DNA from: Tistrella bauzanensis
GTDB taxonomy: Bacteria > Pseudomonadota > Alphaproteobacteria > Tistrellales > Tistrellaceae
DNA: 64,000 bases
Direction of reading: 5' to 3'
NCBI RefSeq assembly: GCF_014636235.1
Contig: NZ_BMDZ01000022.1
Coordinates: 1 to 64,000 of the forward strand
The notes below the pieces were generated by a model. It made no database searches and was not told the origin of the DNA. It saw only the letters and a list, made by a program, of their open reading frames with translations. The translations under genes and the position numbers were made by a program. Of this stretch, positions 54,337-63,301 are shown piece by piece; positions within the stretch are counted from its first letter, which is position 1; every line of letters starts with the position of its first letter.

Positions 54337-55442
54337 TGCGGTGCCGGCCCCTCAGGCTGGCAGGTCTTCCGGTCATCACGGCCGTGGCGGCGCTTGCTGC
54401 CACGGCCGTGCTGTTTTCGGGCCATGGCCGCGCGCAGGACGCATCCCCCGTCCTGGCGGCGGACATGTGTGAACGCGTGATTGCGATCACCGCGTCTCCC
54501 GCGCCCGACGCGCCGGAGCTGTTTGGCAGCTTTGCATTTCCCTGTGCCGCCAGTGCCGACGCCGCCCTGCCCGTGGTGCTGATGCTGGCCGGGTCGGGGC
54601 CCACGGACCGCGACGGCAACCAGCCGGGATTTCGCACCGACATGCAGCGCGCGCTGGCCGAGGATCTGGCGGGCCGTGGCATCGCCAGTTTGCGCGTGGA
54701 CAAGCGGGGCGTGGGCGCCAGCGCTGCCGCCGCCCCGGATGAGGCGGCGATGACGCTCGACATGCTGGCGGGCGATGCCGCGCGCTGGACACGGGCGGCG
54801 CGCAGGCTGGCGGCGGGTGCCGCTGTCGTGACCATGGGCCACAGCGAAGGCGGCCTGCTGGCCCTGCTGGCTGCCCGCCGCGTGGCAGCCGATGGCGTGA
54901 TCCTGGCGGCGACGGCCGGAGAGCCTGCCGGGCGCACGCTGGCGCGGCAGATCGATCAGGCGCCGATGGATGACGCCACGCGCAGCCGCGCCCGCCGGAT
55001 TCTGGCCGAACTGATCGCCGGGCGGCAGGTTGACGGGGTGCCGCTGGATCTGGCGCCGCTGTTCCGGGCCAGCGTGCAACCCTATCTGATCTCGTGGCTG
55101 GGCGTCGACCCGGCGGCGATCATCGAGAGCCTGCGCGGCCCGGTGCTGATCCTTCAGGGCGACCGCGACCTTCAGGTGACCGTGGCCGATGCCCGCCGGC
55201 TGGCGGGCGCCCGGCCGCAGGGAACCCGGGTCCAGATCCTGGGCGGGCTCAACCACGTCTTCAAGCCGGCACCGGTCGACCGTGCGGCCAATATTGCCGC
55301 CTATACCGCGCCGGGTGTCCGGCCGGACCCGCGCGTGGCTGGGCTGATCGCTGATTTTGTCAGCGCGGTGGTGCCGCGTGCGGCTGGTGGGGTGCCCCCG
55401 GCAGCCGGCCCGCGCCATCCTGCGGACCGTCCAAATGGTTGA
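54336..55442 (+). CDS. Exported alpha/beta hydrolase
   Basis: A 368-residue serine hydrolase with an N-terminal signal or anchor (about 10-34). The oxyanion region is LAGSGPTDRDGN, the nucleophile S170 in GHSEGG, the acid in ILQGDRDLQV and the His in LGGLNHVFKP. It resembles the YfbS/esterase-like group of dienelactone-hydrolase-type exported enzymes. The start overlaps the prfB stop by one base. Its last 83 bases, a Pro/Ala-rich extension after SAVVPR, overlap the end of the convergent oxygenase gene. Confidence 0.85.
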   Translation: MRCRPLRLAGLPVITAVAALAATAVLFSGHGRAQDASPVLAADMCERVIAITASPAPDAPELFGSFAFPCAASADAALPVVLMLAGSGPTDRDGNQPGFRTDMQRALAEDLAGRGIASLRVDKRGVGASAAAAPDEAAMTLDMLAGDAARWTRAARRLAAGAAVVTMGHSEGGLLALLAARRVAADGVILAATAGEPAGRTLARQIDQAPMDDATRSRARRILAELIAGRQVDGVPLDLAPLFRASVQPYLISWLGVDPAAIIESLRGPVLILQGDRDLQVTVADARRLAGARPQGTRVQILGGLNHVFKPAPVDRAANIAAYTAPGVRPDPRVAGLIADFVSAVVPRAAGGVPPAAGPRHPADRPNG

Positions 55443-56247
55443 ATTCCACCACCAGCATATCGCGGAAGGCCGCATTCACGCCGTCAGCCGGGGTGATGGG
55501 GGTGACGTCGTGATAGGTCAGCGGATCCAGCAGGATGATGAAATCGCCCGGATCGGTCATGGTGCGCTCAAAAACCGGCCGCTTGTCGTTGTCGTGAACG
55601 ATGCTGTGGCCGCCATCGACATTGATCCGGTTCAGCATCAGCAGCAGTGAATAGCGGGTGCCGTCGCGATGCACGCCTTCGGGCACCGGCTTGCCGATGT
55701 CGTGCGGCGTGGCGGTGATCCGTGCCTGATGGACGTTCACCTGCCAGCGATCGACCCCGTCGACGACCGCCAGTGCCCGGCCGAAGGCCCGGAGCAGCGC
55801 GTCGAGCAGTGGGTTGTGATAGACCGCCGGCACCAGGGGCTCGTAATGGCGATCGATATCGCCGTTCAGGTAGTTGATCGCCGAGGATTGATTATAGGCG
55901 CGGGGCGGTGCTGCCCTCAGCACATTGCCGGTCACGTCGAACTGGAAGCGCGACAGCCGCCGCCGCCGGTAGCGGCCACCATCGCGCATATAGACGTCGA
56001 GCGGCAGGTCGTCGCAGCTCTCACGCAAGTGTGCCCAGGCCTCGCCCTCCAGATAGCGGGGGTGGTCGAGCGCGTGCTTCAGGCTGCCGCTGACCAGAAA
56101 ATCGCGGGCAAGCCCGGCAAGGGCGCCATCGTGCAGCGACAATGCCAGGCGTGGCGCCAGGATCGTGTCGGAACTTGGATGCGGAACCAGGTGGGCCGGC
56201 GGATCAGAGCCAATTTGGTGGGGGCTGTTCAGGGGCGTTGTCTCCAT
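55360..56247 (-). CDS. Fe(II)/2-oxoglutarate dioxygenase, PF10014 type (BsmA/isoleucine-hydroxylase-like)
   Basis: A 295-residue oxygenase of the 2OG-Fe dioxygenase family that includes bacterial L-isoleucine 4-hydroxylase and BsmA. Iron ligands are H193-x-D195 (EGVHRDGTRYS) and H246 (LTYHDVTP); R262 (AFRDML) should bind 2-oxoglutarate. ATG 56247 is preferred; an in-frame extension upstream is hydrophobic and out of character. The promoter region is A+T-rich with an exact TATAAT. It overlaps the convergent hydrolase by 83 bases. Likely substrate is a free amino acid. Confidence 0.82.
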   Translation of the reverse strand: METTPLNSPHQIGSDPPAHLVPHPSSDTILAPRLALSLHDGALAGLARDFLVSGSLKHALDHPRYLEGEAWAHLRESCDDLPLDVYMRDGGRYRRRRLSRFQFDVTGNVLRAAPPRAYNQSSAINYLNGDIDRHYEPLVPAVYHNPLLDALLRAFGRALAVVDGVDRWQVNVHQARITATPHDIGKPVPEGVHRDGTRYSLLLMLNRINVDGGHSIVHDNDKRPVFERTMTDPGDFIILLDPLTYHDVTPITPADGVNAAFRDMLVVEFNHLDGPQDGAGRLPGAPHQPHAAPPR

Positions 56248-56278
56248 CGGGGTAAGGCATCCACCAATGACGATGATT

Positions 56279-56307
56279 ATTATATAAAAAACAACCATGA
56301 ATGTTAT
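56279..56307 (-). promoter_or_regulatory. Candidate promoter of the PF10014 oxygenase
   Basis: On the minus strand an exact TATAAT (56284-56279) lies 32 bases upstream of the start codon; a weak -35 (ATAACA, 56307-56302) is 17 bases further upstream. The surrounding 60 bases are the most A+T-rich in this half of the window. Confidence 0.5.
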
Positions 56308-56466
56308 GGTAAATCGAATACCCTATGCAGTCCGCTGGCCTTTTGTCGGGTTAATCTTCCATCGGGTCCGCCTTGCGTCGGCCTCTCTTGCGTCTGGCCG
56401 GTGGTGTAGACTGGCTGGTCAGTCAGCACTCGCCGCATGGTGAGCAGATCCAGCCTGGCGCCGCAT

Positions 56467-58524
56467 TCACCTGTTCTCCTCCAGCAGTCCCGCCAACAGC
56501 GCATCGAACATCGGCGTCAACATGGCGCTTCCAATGGGAGAGAGATGATCTTCGTCAATATACCGACTGGTGCCCGAGGGGGTGGCAGGCCGGCAGAGAC
56601 CATCCGAATCACAGAGCAGGGGACTCGGATCAAGGATGATCGCACGTCCTGTGGCTGCGCGGTTGATGGCAGCCTCCACGTGGCGGTTGAAGGCACGATG
56701 ATCGCTGAGCATCTTGCCCGTCTCTCTGACCGGCAACCCCAGCCTGATGCGCTGGGCCAGATGGCGGGTTGGTAGGAAGGGCATCTGCGGTACCTGTTTC
56801 ATCACTGCGACCTGGATACCCATCCGCCGTAATCGGTCGAACGCCTCGACAAGCGCAGCTTCGAGCAGGTCGCCCCGCCTTTGGCGCTCCTCTTCGGTAA
56901 AGGGCAATCTTCCCCAGACCGCATCGACCCCATTGGGCTCAAGCCCCTCCACCATCCGATCCCACCGTTCAGCTAGAACCACCAGGCGGATATCGTGCCG
57001 TCTGATCTCTTTGGTCAGCACGTGATCATCGGGTGCGCAGGACGCCGGAATCGGCACGCTGACGATTGGGCATTTGACTCGGTTGACGTCAAGCGACAGC
57101 CCGAATCGGCGGACTGAGTCGGCTAGCGGCAATGACAAGACGCCGGCGTGGCTGTCGCCCAGCAACAGCACCCCGCCGCGACCGGGGCGGCCATCTGCGA
57201 CCCGACAGAAGTCGCCCGGTATCATCCCATTGAGCCAGTGTCCGCAGCGATGGGCCGATACGGCTTCCTGGGCCAGAAAGGCATCCTCTGCCTTTGGGAA
57301 CCGACGCAGGAGGCCCGCTTCCGCCGCAAGCCCATAGCCGAAGATGCCGGTGGCCGCAATCACAAACATCGCGACCAGTGCGTGGGGGCGGGGCAGCAGG
57401 ATCTGCCGGCGGATCGGCTGCTCCACATAGCGATAGCTGCCCCAGGCCAGTACGAGCGCAGCGAGCGCTGCGCCGATACGCTCAAGAACCGATAGGTCGG
57501 CCGTCAGCAGCACGGAGAAGGGATCGGCCGTGAACTGCTTCTGGAGGACGAGCAGCGGCCAGTGCCAGAGATAGAAGCCGTAGGATACGAGGCCTAGCCA
57601 CACAAATGGTCGAAGCGAGAGCAGCCGGCTTACCAATGGCGGTCGCTCTGCCGTTCCCGCGATCAGGAGCGTAGCGGCACCGAGCACCGGCGGCACAGCC
57701 GCAAGCCCGGGGAAAACCATGTGTCCGTGATAGAAAATCATCGGGATGACGATGGCGCCAAGCCCGGCACAAGCCGCAAGGCCGGCGAGGATACCGGTCG
57801 GGCATCGACGGCCACTGGCGACGAACAGCACGGCGATCAATGCGCCGGTCAGAAGCTCCCACATACGCCCGGGCAGAAGATAGAACCCGGCCGGACGGTC
57901 GATCATGGTCAGTCCGGCGCCGATGGCCAGCGTCACGAGGCAGGCTGACCCGATCCAGCCGATCCGGCCGTGGCGGCCGAGACGTGCCAGTGGCAAGAGC
58001 AGCAGGGGATACAGCAGGTAGAACTGTTCTTCCACTGCCAGCGACCATGTGTGCAGCAGCGGGATGGTGTCGGACATCGGCGCGAAATATGGATCCTGCA
58101 GATAGAAGAAGACGTTCGCGAGCAGGAATGGTTGTGCAATGAGCGATCGGGCGAACGCCTTGAATTCCAGCGGATAGAACAGCAGATGCGCCATGATGGC
58201 GGACCCCACCAGCATCAGGAGCATGGCCGGTGCCAGCCGACGGATGCGCCGGGCCCAGAACGACCAGAGGCTGAAGTGGCCTGCTTCACATTCGCTCAGG
58301 ATCAGGCTGGTGATCAGATAGCCCGAGATAACGAAGAATACGTCGACACCGACGAAACCGCCGGGGAAGGGGCCGAGATCGGCATGATAGGCAACGACAC
58401 CCAGAACAGCGATGGCCCTGAGCCCGTCGATATCAGGCCGATACTCTTTCTGCCCTAAGCGCAGGCGTTCGGTCTGCACTGATACCCACCATATCCTAAG
58501 TCTGACACGACACTGCGATATCAT
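56467..58524 (-). CDS. OafA-like membrane acyltransferase with C-terminal SGNH domain
   Basis: A 685-residue O-acyltransferase of the OafA/PatA type that modifies surface polysaccharide. Residues about 25-375 form the acyltransferase-3 membrane domain (YRPDIDGLRAIAVLGVVAYH; VFFVISGYLIT with the usual Arg/His features), ten or so helices. Residues about 430-685 are an SGNH domain with GDSHAG (Ser nucleophile) and DEDHLSPIGS (Asp/His). The N-terminal 25 residues are not conserved, so a GTG around 58485 may be the true start. Base composition is visibly less G+C-rich than its neighbours, hinting at horizontal gain. Confidence 0.88.
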   Translation of the reverse strand: MISQCRVRLRIWWVSVQTERLRLGQKEYRPDIDGLRAIAVLGVVAYHADLGPFPGGFVGVDVFFVISGYLITSLILSECEAGHFSLWSFWARRIRRLAPAMLLMLVGSAIMAHLLFYPLEFKAFARSLIAQPFLLANVFFYLQDPYFAPMSDTIPLLHTWSLAVEEQFYLLYPLLLLPLARLGRHGRIGWIGSACLVTLAIGAGLTMIDRPAGFYLLPGRMWELLTGALIAVLFVASGRRCPTGILAGLAACAGLGAIVIPMIFYHGHMVFPGLAAVPPVLGAATLLIAGTAERPPLVSRLLSLRPFVWLGLVSYGFYLWHWPLLVLQKQFTADPFSVLLTADLSVLERIGAALAALVLAWGSYRYVEQPIRRQILLPRPHALVAMFVIAATGIFGYGLAAEAGLLRRFPKAEDAFLAQEAVSAHRCGHWLNGMIPGDFCRVADGRPGRGGVLLLGDSHAGVLSLPLADSVRRFGLSLDVNRVKCPIVSVPIPASCAPDDHVLTKEIRRHDIRLVVLAERWDRMVEGLEPNGVDAVWGRLPFTEEERQRRGDLLEAALVEAFDRLRRMGIQVAVMKQVPQMPFLPTRHLAQRIRLGLPVRETGKMLSDHRAFNRHVEAAINRAATGRAIILDPSPLLCDSDGLCRPATPSGTSRYIDEDHLSPIGSAMLTPMFDALLAGLLEENR

Positions 58525-58698
58525 GAAACACGGGCAGATGCGCCAACGAGCGCGCGGCCTTCAAATAATCGACGATCTTCACATGATGCCTTGTTTCGGA
58601 CAGTTGACCTAAATGAAAATCATGGTTTCCCGCTGATTATCGGACAGCGCCAACGAACCGTGGTCAGACCGAGCAGCATCCGATGTGCCGATCTATCA

Positions 58699-59574
58699 TC
58701 AAGGATGCAGACCGCCCGGATCGACGACATCCGCCAGCGGCTCATAATCCTCGGGTGCCATGCCAGCGCGTGCGCGAGCCTCGGCGTTGAATGGCGGCTT
58801 CACCCGGCCCGGAAACAGGGTGCGGACCCGGTCGTGGAACACCTGGCGGGGGTCGAGGCCATGGGCTTCGGCCGCATGTGACAGCCAGCGCAGCCCCGCC
58901 GCGACATGGCCGACCTCGTCGGCATAGATCACCCGCAACGCATCGGCGCTGGCGGTGTCGCCGAAGGCATCCAGCCGGCGGATCATCTCGGGCGTCACAT
59001 CCAGGCCGCGTGCTTCCAGCACCATCGGCACCACCGCCAGCCGGCCCAGCATGTCGTGGGCGGTGGCCATGGCGGCGCTCCACAATCCGTCATGGGCCGG
59101 CTGGTCGCCATAGGCGGCGCCCAGATCGGCCAGACGATCGGTGATCAGGCCGAAATGACGGGCTTCGTCATCGGCGATCGCCAGCCAGTCATCGGCGAAG
59201 CGCCGCTGGACCACCGGATCGGGGTCGATCACGGCCGAAAACCGTGCCGCCATGTCCACAGCCAGATCGATGGCGTTGAACTCGATATGGGCCAGCGCGT
59301 GCAGCAGCCGCACGCGGCTGGCGGTGCTGCCACCGCGCCCGCGTTTGGGCATGCGGGCCGGCGACAGCAGTTCCGGACGATCCGGCCGGGCCGGGCGATC
59401 GGGCAGGGCGGCGGCATCTTCCGGCGCCGGGGCCGGAATGCCACCGCCCTGCCATGCGCTGTGCAGGGCACGCGCCGCCGCCGCCTTGGCGCGCGGCTCC
59501 GCGGTCAGCAGAACCGTGCAGGCGGCAACGGCGAACGAGGCGGCGGGCATGTCGGGATGGCGTGCAGAGGTCAC
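58699..59574 (-). CDS. DUF455 ferritin-like protein
   Basis: A 291-residue helical protein of the DUF455 family, which belongs to the ferritin-like superfamily. Probable di-metal ligands are in HALAHIEFNAIDLA, DDEARHFGLI and IYADEVGHVAAG. The enzyme activity is not known. Its start overlaps the bcp stop by four bases (ATGA), so the two are one operon; the peroxiredoxin partner suggests an oxidative-stress setting. The first 70 residues are Ala/Pro-rich and poorly conserved. Confidence 0.8.
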   Translation of the reverse strand: MTSARHPDMPAASFAVAACTVLLTAEPRAKAAAARALHSAWQGGGIPAPAPEDAAALPDRPARPDRPELLSPARMPKRGRGGSTASRVRLLHALAHIEFNAIDLAVDMAARFSAVIDPDPVVQRRFADDWLAIADDEARHFGLITDRLADLGAAYGDQPAHDGLWSAAMATAHDMLGRLAVVPMVLEARGLDVTPEMIRRLDAFGDTASADALRVIYADEVGHVAAGLRWLSHAAEAHGLDPRQVFHDRVRTLFPGRVKPPFNAEARARAGMAPEDYEPLADVVDPGGLHP

Positions 59575-60032
59575 AGGGCCTCGATCGCCGCCTTCACGGT
59601 CTCGGCATGGCCATCCACCTTCACCTTGCGCCAGATGCGGCGGATGGTGCCCGCGTCGTCGATCAGGACGGTGGCGCGCTCGATGCCCATCGACTTGCGG
59701 CCATACATGGTCTTCTCGACCCAGACGCCATAGGCCTCGCAGACCGCACCGTCGGTATCGGCGGCCAGGGTGAAGGGCAGTTCATACTTGGCCTTGAACT
59801 TGTCATGAGAGGTGGTGGTGTCTTTCGACACCCCGATGACGACCGCATCCAGCGATTGCAGATCGGGATGCATGTCGCGGAAGGCGCAGGCCTCCCTGGT
59901 GCAGCCGGGGGTGTCGTCACGGGGATAGAAATACAGCACCACCCGCTTGCCCTTCAGCGCCTCCAGCGAAATCTCGCCGCCGCCATCGGTGGGCATGGTG
60001 AACGCCGGGGCCTTGGCACCTTCTTCGATCAT
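59571..60032 (-). CDS. bcp: Peroxiredoxin, bacterioferritin comigratory protein
   Basis: Thiol peroxidase that reduces hydroperoxides, recycled by thioredoxin. The 153-residue protein has the peroxidatic C44 in TPGCTREAC and a resolving C49 five residues later, the Bcp arrangement. The conserved VVLYFYPRDDTPGC core and VLIDDAGTIRRIW are intact. ATG 60032 matches the family N-terminus (MIEEGAKAPAFTMP); longer frames are artefacts. Overlaps DUF455 by four bases; a 77-base gap separates it from glnE. Confidence 0.95.
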   Translation of the reverse strand: MIEEGAKAPAFTMPTDGGGEISLEALKGKRVVLYFYPRDDTPGCTREACAFRDMHPDLQSLDAVVIGVSKDTTTSHDKFKAKYELPFTLAADTDGAVCEAYGVWVEKTMYGRKSMGIERATVLIDDAGTIRRIWRKVKVDGHAETVKAAIEAL

Positions 60033-60108
60033 CTTTCTGAACCTTCTGAGGGATGGGATGGCTGACGGATGGGATGGGCGGTCTGTGAACGGGTGATGAC
60101 GGGCCGGA

Positions 60109-63100
60109 TCAGCCGGCGGCCCTGTCGCCGGTGATCTCCCGGTCGAAATGGGCGCGCACGGCGGCCTGGCAGGTCTGCAACATATGGCTGATGGCCTCGG
60201 CATCGGCGGTATCGTCGAGCCCGGCCGCGCGGGCCAGGGCCGAAATCAACCCCGGCGGCGCAGCTTTCGGATCGAAGCGTCCGGTGACCGTCAGGCGCAG
60301 CAGGCCCAGCATCCGGCGCTGCAGGCGGACAGCACCTGCGAGCATGGCGCCATCGGCCATCAATCCCACAGCGGCGGCACGTTCCAGCACCAGGGCGGTA
60401 TCACGCAGCAGCAGATCAGGATGATCGGCACCATGGATCAGTTGCAGATGCTGGGCCAGGAATTCCAGGTCGACCAGACCGCCGCGGACATGTTTGACCG
60501 ACCAGCAGTCATTGGTGCCATGTTCCTGCGCGATCCGCCGGCGCATGTCCGCGACCTCGGCCGTCACCTTGTCGGCGTCGCGCGGCCGCACCAGAACCTC
60601 ATGGATGATCGCGTCCAGCGCGTTCTTCAATTCGGGTGTGTCTGCGGCAATCACCCGCGCACGGGTCAGGGCCATATGCTCCCAGGTCCAGGCATCCTCG
60701 TGGTGATAGCGGCCAAAGGCATCCAGACGGGTGGCCACCGGCCCCGACGATCCGGCCGGCCGCAGACGGGTGTCGATCTCGTAGAGGCGGCCCTCGCCGG
60801 TCAGCGCCGAAATGGCCGAGATGAAACGCTGGGCCAGGCGGGCATAGTAATGGGATGGCCCAAGCGGCCGGCCGCCATCGGATGCGGCATCATCGGCGTC
60901 ATAGATGATCACCAGGTCCAGATCGCTGTCGATCGACATTTCGGCCGAGCCAAGGCGCCCCTGGGCCACCACCGCCATGCGGCCGCCTGGTACATGGCCG
61001 TGAGCCTGGACGAATTCGGCCTGCACCCGTGGCAGCAATGCGGTGATGACAGCATCGGCGATGGCGGTCAGCACCGGGGCCGCGGCATCGGCATCGGTCA
61101 GGCCGCGCAGGATGTGCACGCCCACCTGGAATTTGCGCTCCCCTGCCCAGCGGCGGGCCAGATCGAGGGTGTCTTCATAATCGCGCGCGCGGCTCAGCAC
61201 CCGTTCCAGATCGGCCGCCAGATCCTCAGGCGCACCAAGGGTGGTGAAGAAATCCGGGTCGATCACCGCTTCCAGCAGTGACGATCGCCGTGCCAGTTGT
61301 TCCGACAGCTTGGGCGCTGTCCCCATCACTTCGGCCACCAGGGCCAGCAGGTCCGGATTGCTGTGGAACAGCGCGAAGATCTGCACGCCGGCCGGAAGCT
61401 CGCCGAGGAAGCTGTCGAAGCGCAGGAAGGCGGCATCCGGGTCGCCGGTGCCGCCCAGACGCGACAGCAGTTCCGGCATGATCTCGGTCAAGATCTGTCG
61501 CGACCGGCCGCTGCGGGTGGCGCGCACCCGGCCACGATGCCAGTCGCGCACCCGTGCCACCAGGCGCGACGGTTCGCGGAAGCCCAGCCGTTCCAGGGTC
61601 GCGATGGTGTCGGGGTCGTCCTCGGTGCCGGTGAACACCAGATTGCCTTCGGCCGTGCCAAGGCCGGGGGCGTCGTCGAACAGCTCGGCATAGCTCCGCT
61701 CGACGCCCTTCAAGGTCTCGATCAGCGTCTCTTTGAAGGCTTGTGTGGTCTCGAAGCCCGAAAACGCCGCGATCCGGTCGAGCGCCGCCTCGTCCTTGGG
61801 CAGGCTGTGGGTCTGGGCGTCGTCGACCATCTGCAGGCGGTGCTCGATGGTGCGCAGCAGGCGATAGGCGTCCTTCAGCCGGGCGGCGGTCTCGACCTCG
61901 ACGCGATGTTCGGCCACAAGGGCATCCAGGGCGGCGGCGGTACCGCGGGTGCGCAGATCGGGGGTGCGGCCGCCGAAGATCAGTTGCTGGGTCTGACAGA
62001 AGAATTCGATCTCGCGGATACCGCCACGGCCGAGTTTCAGATTGTGGCCGGGAAGATCCAGCCCGTCACCCGACCTGTGGGCGTTGATCTGGCGTTTGAT
62101 CGAATGGATATCGGCGATGGCATAGAAATCGAGGCTCTTGCGCCAGACGAACGGCGTCAGGCGGGTGAGGAAGTCGTTACCGGCATCATGATCGCCAGCC
62201 ACGACCCGTGCCTTGATCATGGCCGCGCGTTCCCAGTTCTGGCCGACGCTTTCATAATAAGTCTCTGCCGCCTCGGCGGAAAGGGCAAGCGGGGTGGAGG
62301 CCGGATCGGGGCGCAGACGCAGATCGGTGCGATAGACATAGCCGTCGGCGGTGCGTGCCTCCATGATCTTGACCAGATCCCGGCCGATGCGGCTGAACAT
62401 CGGCTGGGGCGGGCGATCATCGGCCATCGGCACCCGTTCGGCGTCGAACAGCAGGATCAGATCGATGTCGGAGGAATAGTTCAGTTCGCAGGCGCCAAGC
62501 TTGCCCATGCCAAGTGCAAACAGCCCGCTTTCCGGGCCCGGATCATCGCGATCACGAAGCGTGATCTCGCCGCGTCGGGCCGCATCGCGCAGCAGATGGG
62601 CAACGGCCGCTTCCAGTGCCAGTTCCGCCGTATCGCTCACCGCCGCCGTTACCGCCTCCAGCGGCCAGACACCCGCCAGATCCGCCACGGCGGCGACCAG
62701 GGCCGCGCGCCGCTTCAGGCGCCGAAGGCCGGCCATCACCTGAGCTTCGGTGCCGCCCTGACCGCGCAGGTCGATGAAACCCGTGCGGATCTCGTCGAAA
62801 GCCGCATCCGGTCCGCGGGCGGCGATGCGGGCAAGGGTGGCGGTCTCGATCGCAGCCAATTGCGCCAGATAGGGGCTGCCGCACACCATGCCGTCAATCA
62901 GCCGCCGGCCGGCGTCGATGTCGATCAGCGATCGCAGGGCGGCGGCATCGGCGGCTGTCGCCTCGTCGCCATCCAGTCCGGCCAGACGGTCGAGCACGCG
63001 TTCCCGCGCGATGGTGGCGCGTGCGGGGTCAACCGGCAATGGCAGGCGATGGCCGGACACGGTCGGGAATGCCATGTCGGCCAGTGGCATCATCTCGTGA

Positions 63101-63141
63101 TTGCGGGGACGGTTTGGCTGGTGATCGGTCGGGCGGGGCAT
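60109..63141 (-). CDS. glnE: Glutamine synthetase adenylyltransferase/deadenylase
   Basis: Controls GlnA by adding and removing AMP in response to nitrogen (PII) signals. The 1010-residue protein has two nucleotidyltransferase domains: the deadenylylase half with YSSDIDLILLFDAE and the adenylylase half with SDLDLVIIYDAD, each followed by a helical regulatory domain. Conserved RTADGYVYRTDLRLRPD and YEIDTRLRPAGSSG segments are present. ATG 63141 has GGAAG at good spacing; an extra 168 codons upstream in frame show no family similarity. Single gene, divergent from an AsmA-like gene. Confidence 0.95.
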   Translation of the reverse strand: MPRPTDHQPNRPRNHEMMPLADMAFPTVSGHRLPLPVDPARATIARERVLDRLAGLDGDEATAADAAALRSLIDIDAGRRLIDGMVCGSPYLAQLAAIETATLARIAARGPDAAFDEIRTGFIDLRGQGGTEAQVMAGLRRLKRRAALVAAVADLAGVWPLEAVTAAVSDTAELALEAAVAHLLRDAARRGEITLRDRDDPGPESGLFALGMGKLGACELNYSSDIDLILLFDAERVPMADDRPPQPMFSRIGRDLVKIMEARTADGYVYRTDLRLRPDPASTPLALSAEAAETYYESVGQNWERAAMIKARVVAGDHDAGNDFLTRLTPFVWRKSLDFYAIADIHSIKRQINAHRSGDGLDLPGHNLKLGRGGIREIEFFCQTQQLIFGGRTPDLRTRGTAAALDALVAEHRVEVETAARLKDAYRLLRTIEHRLQMVDDAQTHSLPKDEAALDRIAAFSGFETTQAFKETLIETLKGVERSYAELFDDAPGLGTAEGNLVFTGTEDDPDTIATLERLGFREPSRLVARVRDWHRGRVRATRSGRSRQILTEIMPELLSRLGGTGDPDAAFLRFDSFLGELPAGVQIFALFHSNPDLLALVAEVMGTAPKLSEQLARRSSLLEAVIDPDFFTTLGAPEDLAADLERVLSRARDYEDTLDLARRWAGERKFQVGVHILRGLTDADAAAPVLTAIADAVITALLPRVQAEFVQAHGHVPGGRMAVVAQGRLGSAEMSIDSDLDLVIIYDADDAASDGGRPLGPSHYYARLAQRFISAISALTGEGRLYEIDTRLRPAGSSGPVATRLDAFGRYHHEDAWTWEHMALTRARVIAADTPELKNALDAIIHEVLVRPRDADKVTAEVADMRRRIAQEHGTNDCWSVKHVRGGLVDLEFLAQHLQLIHGADHPDLLLRDTALVLERAAAVGLMADGAMLAGAVRLQRRMLGLLRLTVTGRFDPKAAPPGLISALARAAGLDDTADAEAISHMLQTCQAAVRAHFDREITGDRAAG

Positions 63142-63301
63142 GCGCGGCGCTTCCGGGGGCGATGAAACTGGCTGACACGTAATGGACACGCAAGGTACGG
63201 GTGCCAGACTGGGCCTGACACGGTCTTGGCTCTTCGCCCCGCTGTCATTACCTGCTAGACACCGGACCATAACCGGGGCTCGCTCGCAAGGACAGTGCCG
63301 C

